Positions 36,245 through 45,452 of a DNA stretch of 64,000 bases are shown here, piece by piece. The DNA lies in contig NZ_JAQPCG010000004.1 in NCBI RefSeq assembly GCF_028464145.1, positions 1-64,000 on the forward strand, given 5' to 3'. A model generated the notes under the pieces. It made no database searches and was not told the origin of the DNA. It saw only the letters and a program-made list of their open reading frames with translations. The translations under genes were made by a program, and so were the position numbers. Origin of the DNA: Maribacter sp. PR1 (GTDB lineage: Bacteria; Bacteroidota; Bacteroidia; Flavobacteriales; Flavobacteriaceae). Each line of letters starts with the position of its first letter. Position 1 is the stretch's first letter.

Positions 36245-39200
36245 TTAACCCGCCCGTTTTCGTTTGAGCGTTTTAATTTCATCTTTTAAAACCTGCATTT
36301 TCGCGATCTTGTCATCAGGAAAACCGACGGCCGTTTTTTTACGATGGGTTTCCAAAGTACGTAGGTTATAGTTCAGATCAAATTTTTTAGATTTGATTTC
36401 ACGCTGTACCTTCTGACATAACTTGATAAGTTGCATGGCCACTTTTTCAGGGTCGAAGCGCTGCTGCTTTCTACCTGAAATGTGTATATTTTTAAACTCC
36501 AATCTAAAAGAGTAAAGATAATGCTCGTTTGAAGGTACATAGTCCGCCTGAAAAGCGAGATTCGCATTTAACGATGGAAAATGGGCGACCCTCTTGTGCT
36601 TTTGAACGTTCAGATTTAGCTTTGACCGTTCTACGATCGTGAAACCTAGATGCTTAATAAACTCCTTGGGGGCCTTGGTCGCTAGTTCTTTGGATACAAG
36701 AACGGAATTTGAAATTAGATCGTGCAATCCTTCTTTTAATCGGGACGAATCCTCGAATGCATCTTCATCTATCGGTAAGTTGAAAGTTTGTATTACTTTT
36801 TGTGCGCCTTCAAGCTCGACCAATTGTGAGACGATTTCTTTGTTCTCCTTTTCGATCCGTTCAACGGCCTTAAAGGAATTGGCCTTGTTGAGTTCGTGCA
36901 ATCGCTTCTGCGACTGCAAAAACTTGAGATCGTCGGAAAGCTTTACCAATTGAAACTGGTCCATATCCCCAATAAGGGCGGCCTGCATCTGCTCGTAGGA
37001 GAGGCTTTTGTCATCGGGTACCAAATCATCATAAACACGTTTGTTCGGGTCGGCTTCCCGAATCTGTTCCCGAAACTTTTCTTTATGTGTATTGAGCGAA
37101 TAGGAAAAGATATCGGTGGAATCCTTGATGCCATAGAACCGTTCTACTACCGTATTGCCATAAATTTGCGCCACTTCATTGCCCTTTCGTAGACCGCGTC
37201 CGGCCCGTTGGTCAAAAGCATCGGGGGAATAGGGAATATCCATATGAAAAATACCGACGACCCTTTTCTGAATGTTGGTGCCAGTACCTAATACTTGGGT
37301 ACTGCCCAGAGCCACCCGTATTTCGCCGCTTCGGATTTTCTGCTGCATTTGATCGGTTCTGTTCCTTGCCTTTTCCTCTTGTGCCAAAGCGATTTCATTT
37401 GCAGGGATGCCGTATTCTTCAAGAAGTATCCCGCGCACCGTATCGTAGGAATTGTACTGGCCCGGTTTCCAAACGTTCAAGTCGGAGAATACCAAACAGA
37501 CCCCTTTATGTTCCGATGTTTTTTTGTAAAGTTCGGCTACATCGCGACACAGCCTTTGCAGTTTGAACTGGTCGAGTTCCGTAAATTTCACGGCCATATT
37601 ATCCTTGGCAAGTGGATCAATCAAAAGCGACCTATTGATGTTCAATGCGGTAATATGAGCGGATTTCATTTGCTCATCATCATATATGGGCAACTTGAAA
37701 AGTGCTTTTTGGTTTCGGTTCTTGGTAAATTCCAAGGATGCCTGCTTGAGTTCCTCGTATGCCGGAGTGGACTCTAGAATCACAAACTCCCTATCGGCTT
37801 CCAAGTCATGTGTCTTGAAATGTTTGTCTCGGCAGATGTGCGTAAAGGAATTGTACATCTTGCTCAATTCGGGGAGGTTGGTATAATATCGAAAACGGGC
37901 ATGCATTCTAGGGTCCCCGAAGATATTGGGTTCAATACTTACACTTTGCTTCAAAAATATAGAGGCCCAGGCATCGAAATTAAAAATGTTCTTGCGTTTC
38001 AATGCCGATGGCGTCAGGTAGCGTTGATAGGCGTACAATTCCGTGACGGAGTTTTTTAAGGGCGTACCGCTATAAAAAAAGATATTATTGTCCGTTCCCA
38101 TCCGCGCATGAACGGATTTGATACTGATCTCAAGGTCGAGGTTCCGTTGACTGTCCGAATGACTGTTAAGACCTGAAACGTTCTGATGCCGGGTCGTGAA
38201 ACCGATATTTTTGAAATAATGCGCCTCGTCTATCATCAGAGCTTCGATACGCAAATCGGTCAAAGTGGTTTCGGTTTCCGTCGAACGCTCTTTTAACTTT
38301 TTCAGGGTGGCCTGTAGCTTGTCTTCCAAGTGTTCCTTTCTCTTGATCATCCCCTTTATCAATTTCTTGGATTCCTTCCCGTTTCCATATTGCTTCGCAG
38401 TTTCCAAATCCTGCTCTATCATCTCGATTTTTTCTTCCAAGGTCTCCAGAACAAAACCCCGTTCTTTCGGTATTTGCTTTAAATGTCCATGTTCGGCGAT
38501 AATCAGGTCAACGGATTTATTGTCTTTTATAGTGCGTAAGGTTTTGGGGCGTTTGCTCTTGGCCATATTCTTGGAACTCAACCGTAGGATGTTCAGTTCA
38601 GGAAAGTTGGCCCTGATTTCCGCTTCGATTTGCGGGGCTACACTTTTTAGCGTGAGTAGCATAGTACGCTCACTTTTCCCGTGCTGTTTCAATTTATAGC
38701 CCAACATTGCCATAGAAAGGGTCTTGCCCTTGCCGACCTGATGGTCGTTCAAGGCACTTCCCTTTGTGAGACCGAACAGGGTAGAATCGATTTGATGCTG
38801 ATAGGGCGGGTACACCAAGGTTTCGGGAAACGTGAGCCAACCCTTGGGTACGGTAATATTGATGTCGGCCAAAAAAGCCTGGTAATAGTTATCCTCAATG
38901 GTAGCTTTCAGTTCTTGGCGCCCTTCGATAAAGGATTTGAAATGGAGCTGTAGTTCCTCGTACAGATTTTGGGCCATCAAGGTTGCGTCCTTATCCAACT
39001 TTCTAATGGTCTTTCCTGAACTATCCTTGTAAGAAGTGAAAATGACGGGATACCTGTTTTCCGCGAAATGCTGTAATATTCTTTTGTAACCCGCCTTGAC
39101 CTCATTATGCAGTACTACACTAAAACGTTCATGGGCCTCCAGATTATAATCCCTTGGAAATAGGAGCGTCAAAGTTGAATTGAACTGACCGACGTTGATT

Positions 39201-41251
39201 CGCACTTTTTCGTTTATGAGTTCCTCTAAAAAAGATTCCTTTGCGGTAATCGGGATAAAATGGCTTTCGAAATTGAACTCGATGTCGTTCAGATCCAATT
39301 TAACGGGCAACAGATCCGATAAGGTCCGCTCCATTTTAGCCGATTCGATTGCGTACGGTGGAGGATTGTTCTTAAGGTAATCGATCTTATCTTGGATGTA
39401 GCCGCTGGAAAAGAGAAAATAGGGAACCGTTCTATATCCGATTTCGGACTGCGGATCGGGTTCCAAAAAAAACGAACGGGTTTCGAGCGCGGTCAACAAC
39501 AGGTCCTTTTCATTGGTCTTGAACGCTTCCGCTATTTTTGATAAATCGATTATCCCATTTTGGTCGAACTGGTAGCGGGCCATTTCTTCAGGATTCTCAA
39601 ACCGTTTTTCTTCTGGCGCTGTATGTAGTTGCTCGCTGGTTTCCGGTATCTGTTCCTCTACCCGTTTTACGGGTTTCGATCGTAAAAATCGTTGCAGGGT
39701 AAACTCGGGGTTTTTACCATAGCTTTGGCCTTCCAATTTTTTCTCGAACTGTTGACGGATCTGCTCAAAGTAATGGTCTTCTTTCAGGAAAATGAGGTGT
39801 TGTTTCAACGAACCCCACTTGAAATGGAAAGTGTCCAACTGGTAATCAATATCCTGAAAGCGTTGGGTAATATACTGTTCCGAAAGTCTGCCCTTATCTA
39901 TATTCAGGTTCAAAAGCACCAGGTCGTTCCGCATTCGGGCGTAATCCTGTATCAGCTCCGTGATCTTGTTCGGCACCTTCCTAAAGCTATAAGGGTCCGT
40001 GTAAAAGAATACCGCTCCCTTTTTGTCAAAGTTGTAGCTGCCAAAAAATAAGCGGGTAAACTGTTTGGCATCGTTGTCCTGCAATTTTATCGGCACGGGA
40101 CCAACTTCCAATTCAGGAACTGTGGCTACTATAGGTTCCTCTTTATCGATAGCTGATGCTTGGGTAATGGTTTCCTGAACTTTTTGGGTCGTTCGAGGTG
40201 GAGCGATTTGTACAAAATCGAAATTATTGGACTGCCGTTCCAGAAACTCCGACAAGGATGTACCATCAGGTTCGATTACCATACTCGGTCGGTTATGGAA
40301 AAAACCAAGTTTCGGACTTCCGTTGACCTGTTCGGTATGCTCCTTAAAGAATTGATTGGTCATAAAACTTTGGCCTTCTATTTCAATGGTATCGGTTTCG
40401 ACAAATTGCATTTCAACTTTGGAAAGGGCGTTTTTGTTCGTTGTCCTTCGATAGACCAATAGATCCGATACGACCTTTGTCCCTTCTTCGGAGAACAAAT
40501 CCGTGTTAAAACGATTGGCCAGGAGCAAATCGTTCTCCATTAAGATCCTTTGTCTGAAATCATTATAGGCACTTCGTTCGGCAAAGGCCGAGGAGGTAAT
40601 CAAGGCCGTAATACCCCCTGGTCGTACCATTTTAGGGGCGTGTAGATTGAAATAATTGCCTACGTTCTTTAGTGTGGGTTCGGTAAGATAATCGTGGCGG
40701 TAGGCCTTGGTGATCGGTATATCCCCAAAGGGAATATTGGTCATGACCAAATCAAATTTCCCCTGTTTTGCATGATTCAAATAGAATTCCTCGAAAGGGA
40801 TGTTGAGCATCGTTACATTCGGACTTTTGATATTATTGGCCTTTAAAATTTCAAAGGACAGGATATTCGGTTCCAAGGCGGTAATTCGGGCATTGGGGAA
40901 GGCTTTTTTTAGCTGCTGAACGTAGGCCCCGTTTCCAGCCGAAGGTTCCAAAATGGTCTTTGGATCGAAACCATTTTTTTTCAGCAGATTGATCTTATAC
41001 TCGATTACGGTTTTTGGTGTATAATAACTGGTCAGATGGTATCGTTTCAGGGAATCGAGAATTTCTTTCGAGGTTTCCGGAAATGCTTTTTCAATAGTTT
41101 GCAAGAGCTCATGTCCTACTTTCTCCTTTCCTTTTGGAGGATAGAACAATAGCTGCCCCAATTTTGCCAAGCCACCATTATTGATATAAAAATTACCGGG
41201 ATTAGCAGCTTTTATCGTATCAAGAATGCGCGTCAAAATATCATTTTGCAT
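36245..41251 (-). CDS. DarB-like N6-adenine methyltransferase-helicase fusion
   Basis: 1668 aa. Methyltransferase part: motif I EPSAGNGAYVQQL (near residue 100) and TNIPFGD in place of NPPF (near 170). A long linker follows, then a superfamily 2 helicase: QIDSTLFGLTKGSALNDHQVGKGKT (Walker A-like, near 837), LMIDEAHYFKNIG (motif II, near 1003), SGTPLKNS, GTGTNIQKRVVGIFHMD and FDQRAGRGLRKGN (motif VI, near 1353). This combination is found on phages such as P1 (DarB) and on many plasmids and ICEs, where an antirestriction role is known for P1 and assumed elsewhere. Last gene of a leftward operon. It should act in the recipient or on incoming single strands; that is inference. Confidence 0.9.
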   Translation of the reverse strand: MQNDILTRILDTIKAANPGNFYINNGGLAKLGQLLFYPPKGKEKVGHELLQTIEKAFPETSKEILDSLKRYHLTSYYTPKTVIEYKINLLKKNGFDPKTILEPSAGNGAYVQQLKKAFPNARITALEPNILSFEILKANNIKSPNVTMLNIPFEEFYLNHAKQGKFDLVMTNIPFGDIPITKAYRHDYLTEPTLKNVGNYFNLHAPKMVRPGGITALITSSAFAERSAYNDFRQRILMENDLLLANRFNTDLFSEEGTKVVSDLLVYRRTTNKNALSKVEMQFVETDTIEIEGQSFMTNQFFKEHTEQVNGSPKLGFFHNRPSMVIEPDGTSLSEFLERQSNNFDFVQIAPPRTTQKVQETITQASAIDKEEPIVATVPELEVGPVPIKLQDNDAKQFTRLFFGSYNFDKKGAVFFYTDPYSFRKVPNKITELIQDYARMRNDLVLLNLNIDKGRLSEQYITQRFQDIDYQLDTFHFKWGSLKQHLIFLKEDHYFEQIRQQFEKKLEGQSYGKNPEFTLQRFLRSKPVKRVEEQIPETSEQLHTAPEEKRFENPEEMARYQFDQNGIIDLSKIAEAFKTNEKDLLLTALETRSFFLEPDPQSEIGYRTVPYFLFSSGYIQDKIDYLKNNPPPYAIESAKMERTLSDLLPVKLDLNDIEFNFESHFIPITAKESFLEELINEKVRINVGQFNSTLTLLFPRDYNLEAHERFSVVLHNEVKAGYKRILQHFAENRYPVIFTSYKDSSGKTIRKLDKDATLMAQNLYEELQLHFKSFIEGRQELKATIEDNYYQAFLADINITVPKGWLTFPETLVYPPYQHQIDSTLFGLTKGSALNDHQVGKGKTLSMAMLGYKLKQHGKSERTMLLTLKSVAPQIEAEIRANFPELNILRLSSKNMAKSKRPKTLRTIKDNKSVDLIIAEHGHLKQIPKERGFVLETLEEKIEMIEQDLETAKQYGNGKESKKLIKGMIKRKEHLEDKLQATLKKLKERSTETETTLTDLRIEALMIDEAHYFKNIGFTTRHQNVSGLNSHSDSQRNLDLEISIKSVHARMGTDNNIFFYSGTPLKNSVTELYAYQRYLTPSALKRKNIFNFDAWASIFLKQSVSIEPNIFGDPRMHARFRYYTNLPELSKMYNSFTHICRDKHFKTHDLEADREFVILESTPAYEELKQASLEFTKNRNQKALFKLPIYDDEQMKSAHITALNINRSLLIDPLAKDNMAVKFTELDQFKLQRLCRDVAELYKKTSEHKGVCLVFSDLNVWKPGQYNSYDTVRGILLEEYGIPANEIALAQEEKARNRTDQMQQKIRSGEIRVALGSTQVLGTGTNIQKRVVGIFHMDIPYSPDAFDQRAGRGLRKGNEVAQIYGNTVVERFYGIKDSTDIFSYSLNTHKEKFREQIREADPNKRVYDDLVPDDKSLSYEQMQAALIGDMDQFQLVKLSDDLKFLQSQKRLHELNKANSFKAVERIEKENKEIVSQLVELEGAQKVIQTFNLPIDEDAFEDSSRLKEGLHDLISNSVLVSKELATKAPKEFIKHLGFTIVERSKLNLNVQKHKRVAHFPSLNANLAFQADYVPSNEHYLYSFRLEFKNIHISGRKQQRFDPEKVAMQLIKLCQKVQREIKSKKFDLNYNLRTLETHRKKTAVGFPDDKIAKMQVLKDEIKTLKRKRAG

Positions 41252-41257
41252 CGCGAA

Positions 41258-41623
41258 TTATTGAAGGGTTTTTACAATAGCTGCCCGTCCTACGGGCCCT
41301 TTTTCATTGAGCGCACTATAGATATTCAACAGTTCGTTGTTGGCGTGTTCAAGGGCGATCGGCCCGGTATGCCCATCGTCGAGAAACTGTTCCTGTAATC
41401 GGCCATGAAGGATATGGGCATTGATGGCGAAATCCAGTCGGTACTCGGCAGCGTCAAGATGTGCGATCAGGTTGGGGTATTCCTCCAAGGCGTGATAGCA
41501 AAAATGAAGGTCGGCGGCACATTCGTCCATGGCGAGTTGACGTTCCCAGTTCTTGATGGTTTCAAAATGTTCCGCTCTGAAAGCGATAACGCTATCGGTA
41601 AGTAAAAGTTCTTCTTGTGTCAT
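41258..41623 (-). CDS. Protein of unknown function (leftward operon)
   Basis: 121 aa, acidic and His-rich in its middle (LHFCYHALEEYPNLIAHLDAAEYRLDFAINAHILHGRLQEQFLDDGH). It ends 6 bp before the methyltransferase-helicase gene. No family recognised; co-expression with it is clear from the spacing. Confidence 0.7.
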   Translation of the reverse strand: MTQEELLLTDSVIAFRAEHFETIKNWERQLAMDECAADLHFCYHALEEYPNLIAHLDAAEYRLDFAINAHILHGRLQEQFLDDGHTGPIALEHANNELLNIYSALNEKGPVGRAAIVKTLQ

Positions 41624-41633
41624 TGTATTGATT

Positions 41634-41951
41634 TTATAAAGGTTCCTTTAATTTATAAGTTAATTCCAAATCAGTTTCTCGACTTGCTAGAGGACTGTTA
41701 AGCTCGATAAGGCGGTCGTACAGCATATTCTTGAAAACCATTACCGTGCTCAATTCAGCGAAACGGTAATCGATATGACACTCTTTTTCGGATAGGATGG
41801 TGAGCTTAAAGGTCTTTTCATCCGTTGCTTCGGGGTCATGGATTACCATATCGGTAGATATGTCCATTAAATCCGTGATACTATCCATATAGAAAATATC
41901 GTTCAGCATAATATGCCCTACCGTGTCGGTAATCTTGATTTCAAATAACAT
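41634..41951 (-). CDS. Protein of unknown function (leftward operon)
   Basis: 105 aa from the ATG at 41949-41951 (MLFEIKITDTVGHIMLNDIFYMDS), 4 bp behind the previous stop; a longer start at 42044 would overlap the neighbour by 89 bp. Acidic beta-rich appearance. No family recognised. Confidence 0.68.
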   Translation of the reverse strand: MLFEIKITDTVGHIMLNDIFYMDSITDLMDISTDMVIHDPEATDEKTFKLTILSEKECHIDYRFAELSTVMVFKNMLYDRLIELNSPLASRETDLELTYKLKEPL

Positions 41952-41955
41952 AGGT

Positions 41956-43215
41956 TCAAATTGAGATTTTAAAAGCTTTTTGTTTGTGCGACCTTGCAGT
42001 TTCCGATGCAATGGCACGTTCGCGGAATGCCCTATACAGTGCATAATAATGAGGGTAATTGGCCTTTAGCGATGCAATCGGCCTATACTCTTCCAGCTTT
42101 GGTCTTTGGCCATTTTTCATCAAGGCGTAAAATGTCTTGTTGGAACCATAATGTCTATTAAGTGCTAGTACTATTTTCGTACCGTGAACGGGAATGTCAT
42201 CCGTCTTGACGAAAAAGTCCTTCTTCTTTATTACATCTTTTACAATCCTATATTTTAGATGTTTGGAAACGTTTTTGGAGTTCAAAAAATCGTCAAGCGC
42301 AGTCCATTGTTTGGGAGTGCCCTCATAATTTTCTCCCGCCGTCGCTTTTAAGAATAGTTTGTCATTGAAGGTTCCAAGTGATAAACCTATTTTAGTTTCG
42401 GCAAAAGGAGTAATCGATCTTTCCCCAAGAAGGGTGCGGAATTCTTCAGTTGAAAAGTAAACTCGGTTCCGGTCATTGCTCACGGCAAGATAGGGTGCCA
42501 AAATCACATAATCCTTCCGGATAACGGTCGGCACGAATAATCCATTCTTACCATCTTCAATACGTATGGCCAGCCCACGGGATAATTGCTCGGTAATATC
42601 GGTCGGTGGTGCAATGCTCTGAATTCCGTTTTGAAGGAACTTATTCTGCGAATACATGGTTTGCAAAGCAGTATTGAAAAATGCTAGTGATTTCTTTTGG
42701 ATGGTTTTATCCAGATACGCCACGTCTTTATGAAAATATCGATGTTTCATAAAGAGTTTATCGGATCGGGACGGATAAATACGTTCTACAAGTTTCACGT
42801 ATTCCGAATTGTCATTGGCATACCAAACTGGACAATTGTTCACTTTGTTGTAGGATAGGTACTTTTTGCTTTCCGACTTGCAGTACCCTAATAGAATGGA
42901 CATCAAAGCAGTATCGCCTTCCAAAATGGTTATACGTCCTACCGGAGTGATCGTTCGGTCTTTTTGAAACAATAGGTCTTTGCTCTTTAAGCGCGCTAAT
43001 TGTTCTTTCAATGCTGTATTGATGAAACCGGAGTCGGCCAACTCAAGATTTCGAACATAACGTAACTTTTTCAAGTCGTTCAGCTCATCGGTAGGATTGA
43101 CCTTATATTCGAACTTCTGGAATGTATTGAAGCTAGGGTCAAGAAAACGGGACACCAAGTTTCGGACTTTGTAAAAAAGCTTGATCAGACTGCGTGGGTC
43201 AAATTTTATTTGCAT
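41956..43215 (-). CDS. Protein of unknown function (leftward operon)
   Basis: 419 aa, basic, soluble. Residues RSRDKLF, KYLSYNKVNN, and repeated Lys/Tyr-rich stretches give no recognisable domain. Lies between the LytM peptidase gene (13 bp away) and the small gene at 41951. Conserved position in ICEs of this type seems likely but was not checked. Confidence 0.72.
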   Translation of the reverse strand: MQIKFDPRSLIKLFYKVRNLVSRFLDPSFNTFQKFEYKVNPTDELNDLKKLRYVRNLELADSGFINTALKEQLARLKSKDLLFQKDRTITPVGRITILEGDTALMSILLGYCKSESKKYLSYNKVNNCPVWYANDNSEYVKLVERIYPSRSDKLFMKHRYFHKDVAYLDKTIQKKSLAFFNTALQTMYSQNKFLQNGIQSIAPPTDITEQLSRGLAIRIEDGKNGLFVPTVIRKDYVILAPYLAVSNDRNRVYFSTEEFRTLLGERSITPFAETKIGLSLGTFNDKLFLKATAGENYEGTPKQWTALDDFLNSKNVSKHLKYRIVKDVIKKKDFFVKTDDIPVHGTKIVLALNRHYGSNKTFYALMKNGQRPKLEEYRPIASLKANYPHYYALYRAFRERAIASETARSHKQKAFKISI

Positions 43216-43228
43216 GGCTTTTAATCGC

Positions 43229-44023
43229 TTAAAGGTTCTTCAATTTCAGGTATACTTCATACTTCAAATTGAATGAGCCTGTTGGGTCTATCCGCTTACC
43301 GTTCTTAATGATTTCGTAGTGAAGATGCGGACCGGTTGAAATACCGGTACTACCTACGGTTCCAATAAAATCGTGTGCGCCAATGGCCTCCCCTTCGGTA
43401 ACCGAAACCGATTCCATATGGCCGTAAAGGGTTTGGAAACCATGGGAATGGGAAATCACGATATGGAGGCCGTGACCTTTTGGGCTGTTTTCGATACGTA
43501 TGACCCTTCCGGCAGCGGTAGCATAAATCGGAGTGCCTTTTGCCGCGGCCAAATCGACACCAAAATGTTTTTTGGAAATCCGGTGTACAGGATGGTAGCG
43601 TTTACCATATGGACTCGAAAGGACGTAATGTTCCCGAAACAAAGGAACTGCCGAGGGAACGCTATCCAAAATTTTTGGAAGCAACGGAAGGAAAGGCTTT
43701 ATTAGTTCCATTTGTTGGAAATTCTCCATCTGGACGAACAGTTCGCTTAGTTTCAGATATATTATGTCATCGGTCCGCGGCTCGTTTTCAGAAATTTTGG
43801 GATGCTGCGTCAAGGCACCAAGGTATTTCGGTCCTTGAACATCCCCGTAAAAAAAGCGGTTTGCCATAAAACAGAGAAAGAACAATCCGACGAAAATCCA
43901 GTAGGCGGCATTCTGTGGGGTAAAATAATCGACATCGTTTGAATTGGTCACACCGCCCACTTTTAAGGCGTATCCCTTTATCCATCCGACACTCGTTTTC
44001 CTAATACTTTTCCACCAGGCCAT
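43229..44023 (-). CDS. ICE-encoded M23/LytM peptidoglycan peptidase
   Basis: 264 aa. One membrane segment (NAAYWIFVGLFFLCFMANRFFY, residues 33-54), then a LytM domain from about residue 130: SSPYGKRYHPV, KKHFGVDLAAAKGTPIYATAAGRV, GHGLHIVISHSHGFQTLYGHMESV and GPHLHYEIIKNGKRIDP. All zinc ligands (H, D, HxH) are present, so it should be active. Conjugative elements often carry such enzymes to open the cell wall for the transfer channel. First gene of the leftward operon, with a promoter at 44069-44100. Confidence 0.92.
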   Translation of the reverse strand: MAWWKSIRKTSVGWIKGYALKVGGVTNSNDVDYFTPQNAAYWIFVGLFFLCFMANRFFYGDVQGPKYLGALTQHPKISENEPRTDDIIYLKLSELFVQMENFQQMELIKPFLPLLPKILDSVPSAVPLFREHYVLSSPYGKRYHPVHRISKKHFGVDLAAAKGTPIYATAAGRVIRIENSPKGHGLHIVISHSHGFQTLYGHMESVSVTEGEAIGAHDFIGTVGSTGISTGPHLHYEIIKNGKRIDPTGSFNLKYEVYLKLKNL

Positions 44024-44055
44024 AGTTTCTCTTTTCTAAATTTTCGACCAAAAGT

Positions 44056-44085
44056 TTTGACATTTCAACAAATTTATTATATTTG
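44056..44085 (+). promoter_or_regulatory. Promoter of the rightward gene at 44122
   Basis: TTTG (44056-44059), 18-bp spacer, TATATTTG (44078-44085): full consensus. Expected transcription start near 44092, leader about 30 nt. Confidence 0.75.
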
Positions 44086-44100
44086 CTGTAATAATTGCAA
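44069..44100 (-). promoter_or_regulatory. Promoter of the leftward operon
   Basis: On the minus strand TTG (44098-44100), 21-bp spacer, TAAATTTG (44069-44076). It overlaps the rightward promoter at 44056-44085 nearly completely. Confidence 0.65.
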
Positions 44101-44121
44101 ATATATGTAATTTTTACACAC

Positions 44122-45333
44122 ATGAACAATAAGTGGCGAAAATTTGACGAAACCCTTGACTTGGTTTTTCTATTGGAACATTTTGGATTGGCCGAAAAGC
44201 GGAAAATGCGGAAGTATATCAGCTATGGCACCCATAGTTCCAGTTACATAGTTATCAGCACCGATCTGGGTTATCGGTACTATAGACCGAACGCTCCCGA
44301 AAAGAAGCTCACTCCATTTGATTTTATATTGGAGCGTATTTCACGCAACGATACAAATACCAAATTGGGGCTTTGGTCAAGGGTCGATGAGTTCTATACT
44401 TTCATAGATAAGAAACCTGACTTTTTTTTGAACGATACATCTAAAAGTACATTGGAGACCGTTGCGCTCGATTACAATCATTTCAATGATTTCGATTCGG
44501 AGTTCTCATTGACCGCGCAATCAGCTCGGTCTGTATCCTTGCAAATCTTCGAGGATAGGATATTCGAAAATTCCAAGGGCCAATTATATTTTCCATATCG
44601 GAATCTCGCCAACAACCTTACGGGGTATGTCACGGAAAAGGGAGGCAAGCTATCCTTGCTCGCCGAAAGCGATATATCCGAATCGGTTTGGTTCAGTAAG
44701 GTGCCCAAGACCATAAAAAATCTGGTCGTGTTACGAAACCCAATGGAGGCCTTGGCATTTCAACGCAGGTTTGAACTTGAAGATGTGATTTTCCTGGCAC
44801 TTTCCGATATCAACTATAGAAGTTCTAAAATACTCCTGCAAATCTTAAAACGTACCAAATTGAAAAAGATGGTGCTGAGTTTTACGGGTTCCTCAAAAAT
44901 CGAAGGTTATATACAGGATTTGATGCTGATCTCCTTTATCAACGATTCCCACTTTTTAGTCAGGGTCGACAAGGAGCATCTTACCGTGAAATTCCACCCC
45001 GAGGGACAGAAACCTTTGGCGAAACTGCACAATGAAATCCTGAAATACAACGGTGGTCTGACGAAGGAATACCTGAAATTCAACAAAATTACCGACCAGT
45101 CCCTACTCGATAGAAAGAGTATCGTATTGAACCAGGAGAAGGAGTGGGTAGCTTGCCGAATTCCCTATGAGGTAAATGCGCTCCGCTATTTTCTTTGGAG
45201 CTATTATCGTAATTACATGCATAAGATCATAGAAATAGTAAAACCGACAAACGCCAATTGGGCAATAGAGTATGAAGAAAACGGGGCCTATACCGGCACC
45301 GAAAAATTAAAGGCCTTTAAAATGGCCGTATAA
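44122..45333 (+). CDS. Toprim-like protein of the ICE
   Basis: 403 aa from the ATG at 44122 (MNNKWRKFDETLDLVFLLEHFGL); a start at 44095 is very near the promoter and unlikely. The middle (FPYRNLANNLTGYVTEKGG, then TIKNLVVLRNPMEALAFQRRFELEDVIFLALSDINY, then VLSFTGSSKIEGYIQDLML) has the order of the Toprim region of DUF3991/primase-like proteins, but the acidic residues are poorly kept. It is probably a diverged relative of the gene at 46404. The exact function is unknown. A terminator directly follows its stop. Confidence 0.72.
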   Translation: MNNKWRKFDETLDLVFLLEHFGLAEKRKMRKYISYGTHSSSYIVISTDLGYRYYRPNAPEKKLTPFDFILERISRNDTNTKLGLWSRVDEFYTFIDKKPDFFLNDTSKSTLETVALDYNHFNDFDSEFSLTAQSARSVSLQIFEDRIFENSKGQLYFPYRNLANNLTGYVTEKGGKLSLLAESDISESVWFSKVPKTIKNLVVLRNPMEALAFQRRFELEDVIFLALSDINYRSSKILLQILKRTKLKKMVLSFTGSSKIEGYIQDLMLISFINDSHFLVRVDKEHLTVKFHPEGQKPLAKLHNEILKYNGGLTKEYLKFNKITDQSLLDRKSIVLNQEKEWVACRIPYEVNALRYFLWSYYRNYMHKIIEIVKPTNANWAIEYEENGAYTGTEKLKAFKMAV

Positions 45334-45334
45334 A

Positions 45335-45361
45335 AAAAGGGGGCGCTCCCGCCCCCTTTTA
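45335..45361 (+). terminator. Terminator behind the first Toprim-like gene
   Basis: AAAAGGGGGCG / CGCCCCCTTTT with a 4-nt loop, beginning 1 bp after the stop codon. The A/T flanks make it work in both directions. Confidence 0.88.
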
Positions 45362-45452
45362 TCCTTAATTCTGAACATGAAAAATGGAAATCTCATGCTT
45401 AGAATTGTAAAGTTAACAAATGTTTATTAATCCTTAATTTAAAACTTGAAAA

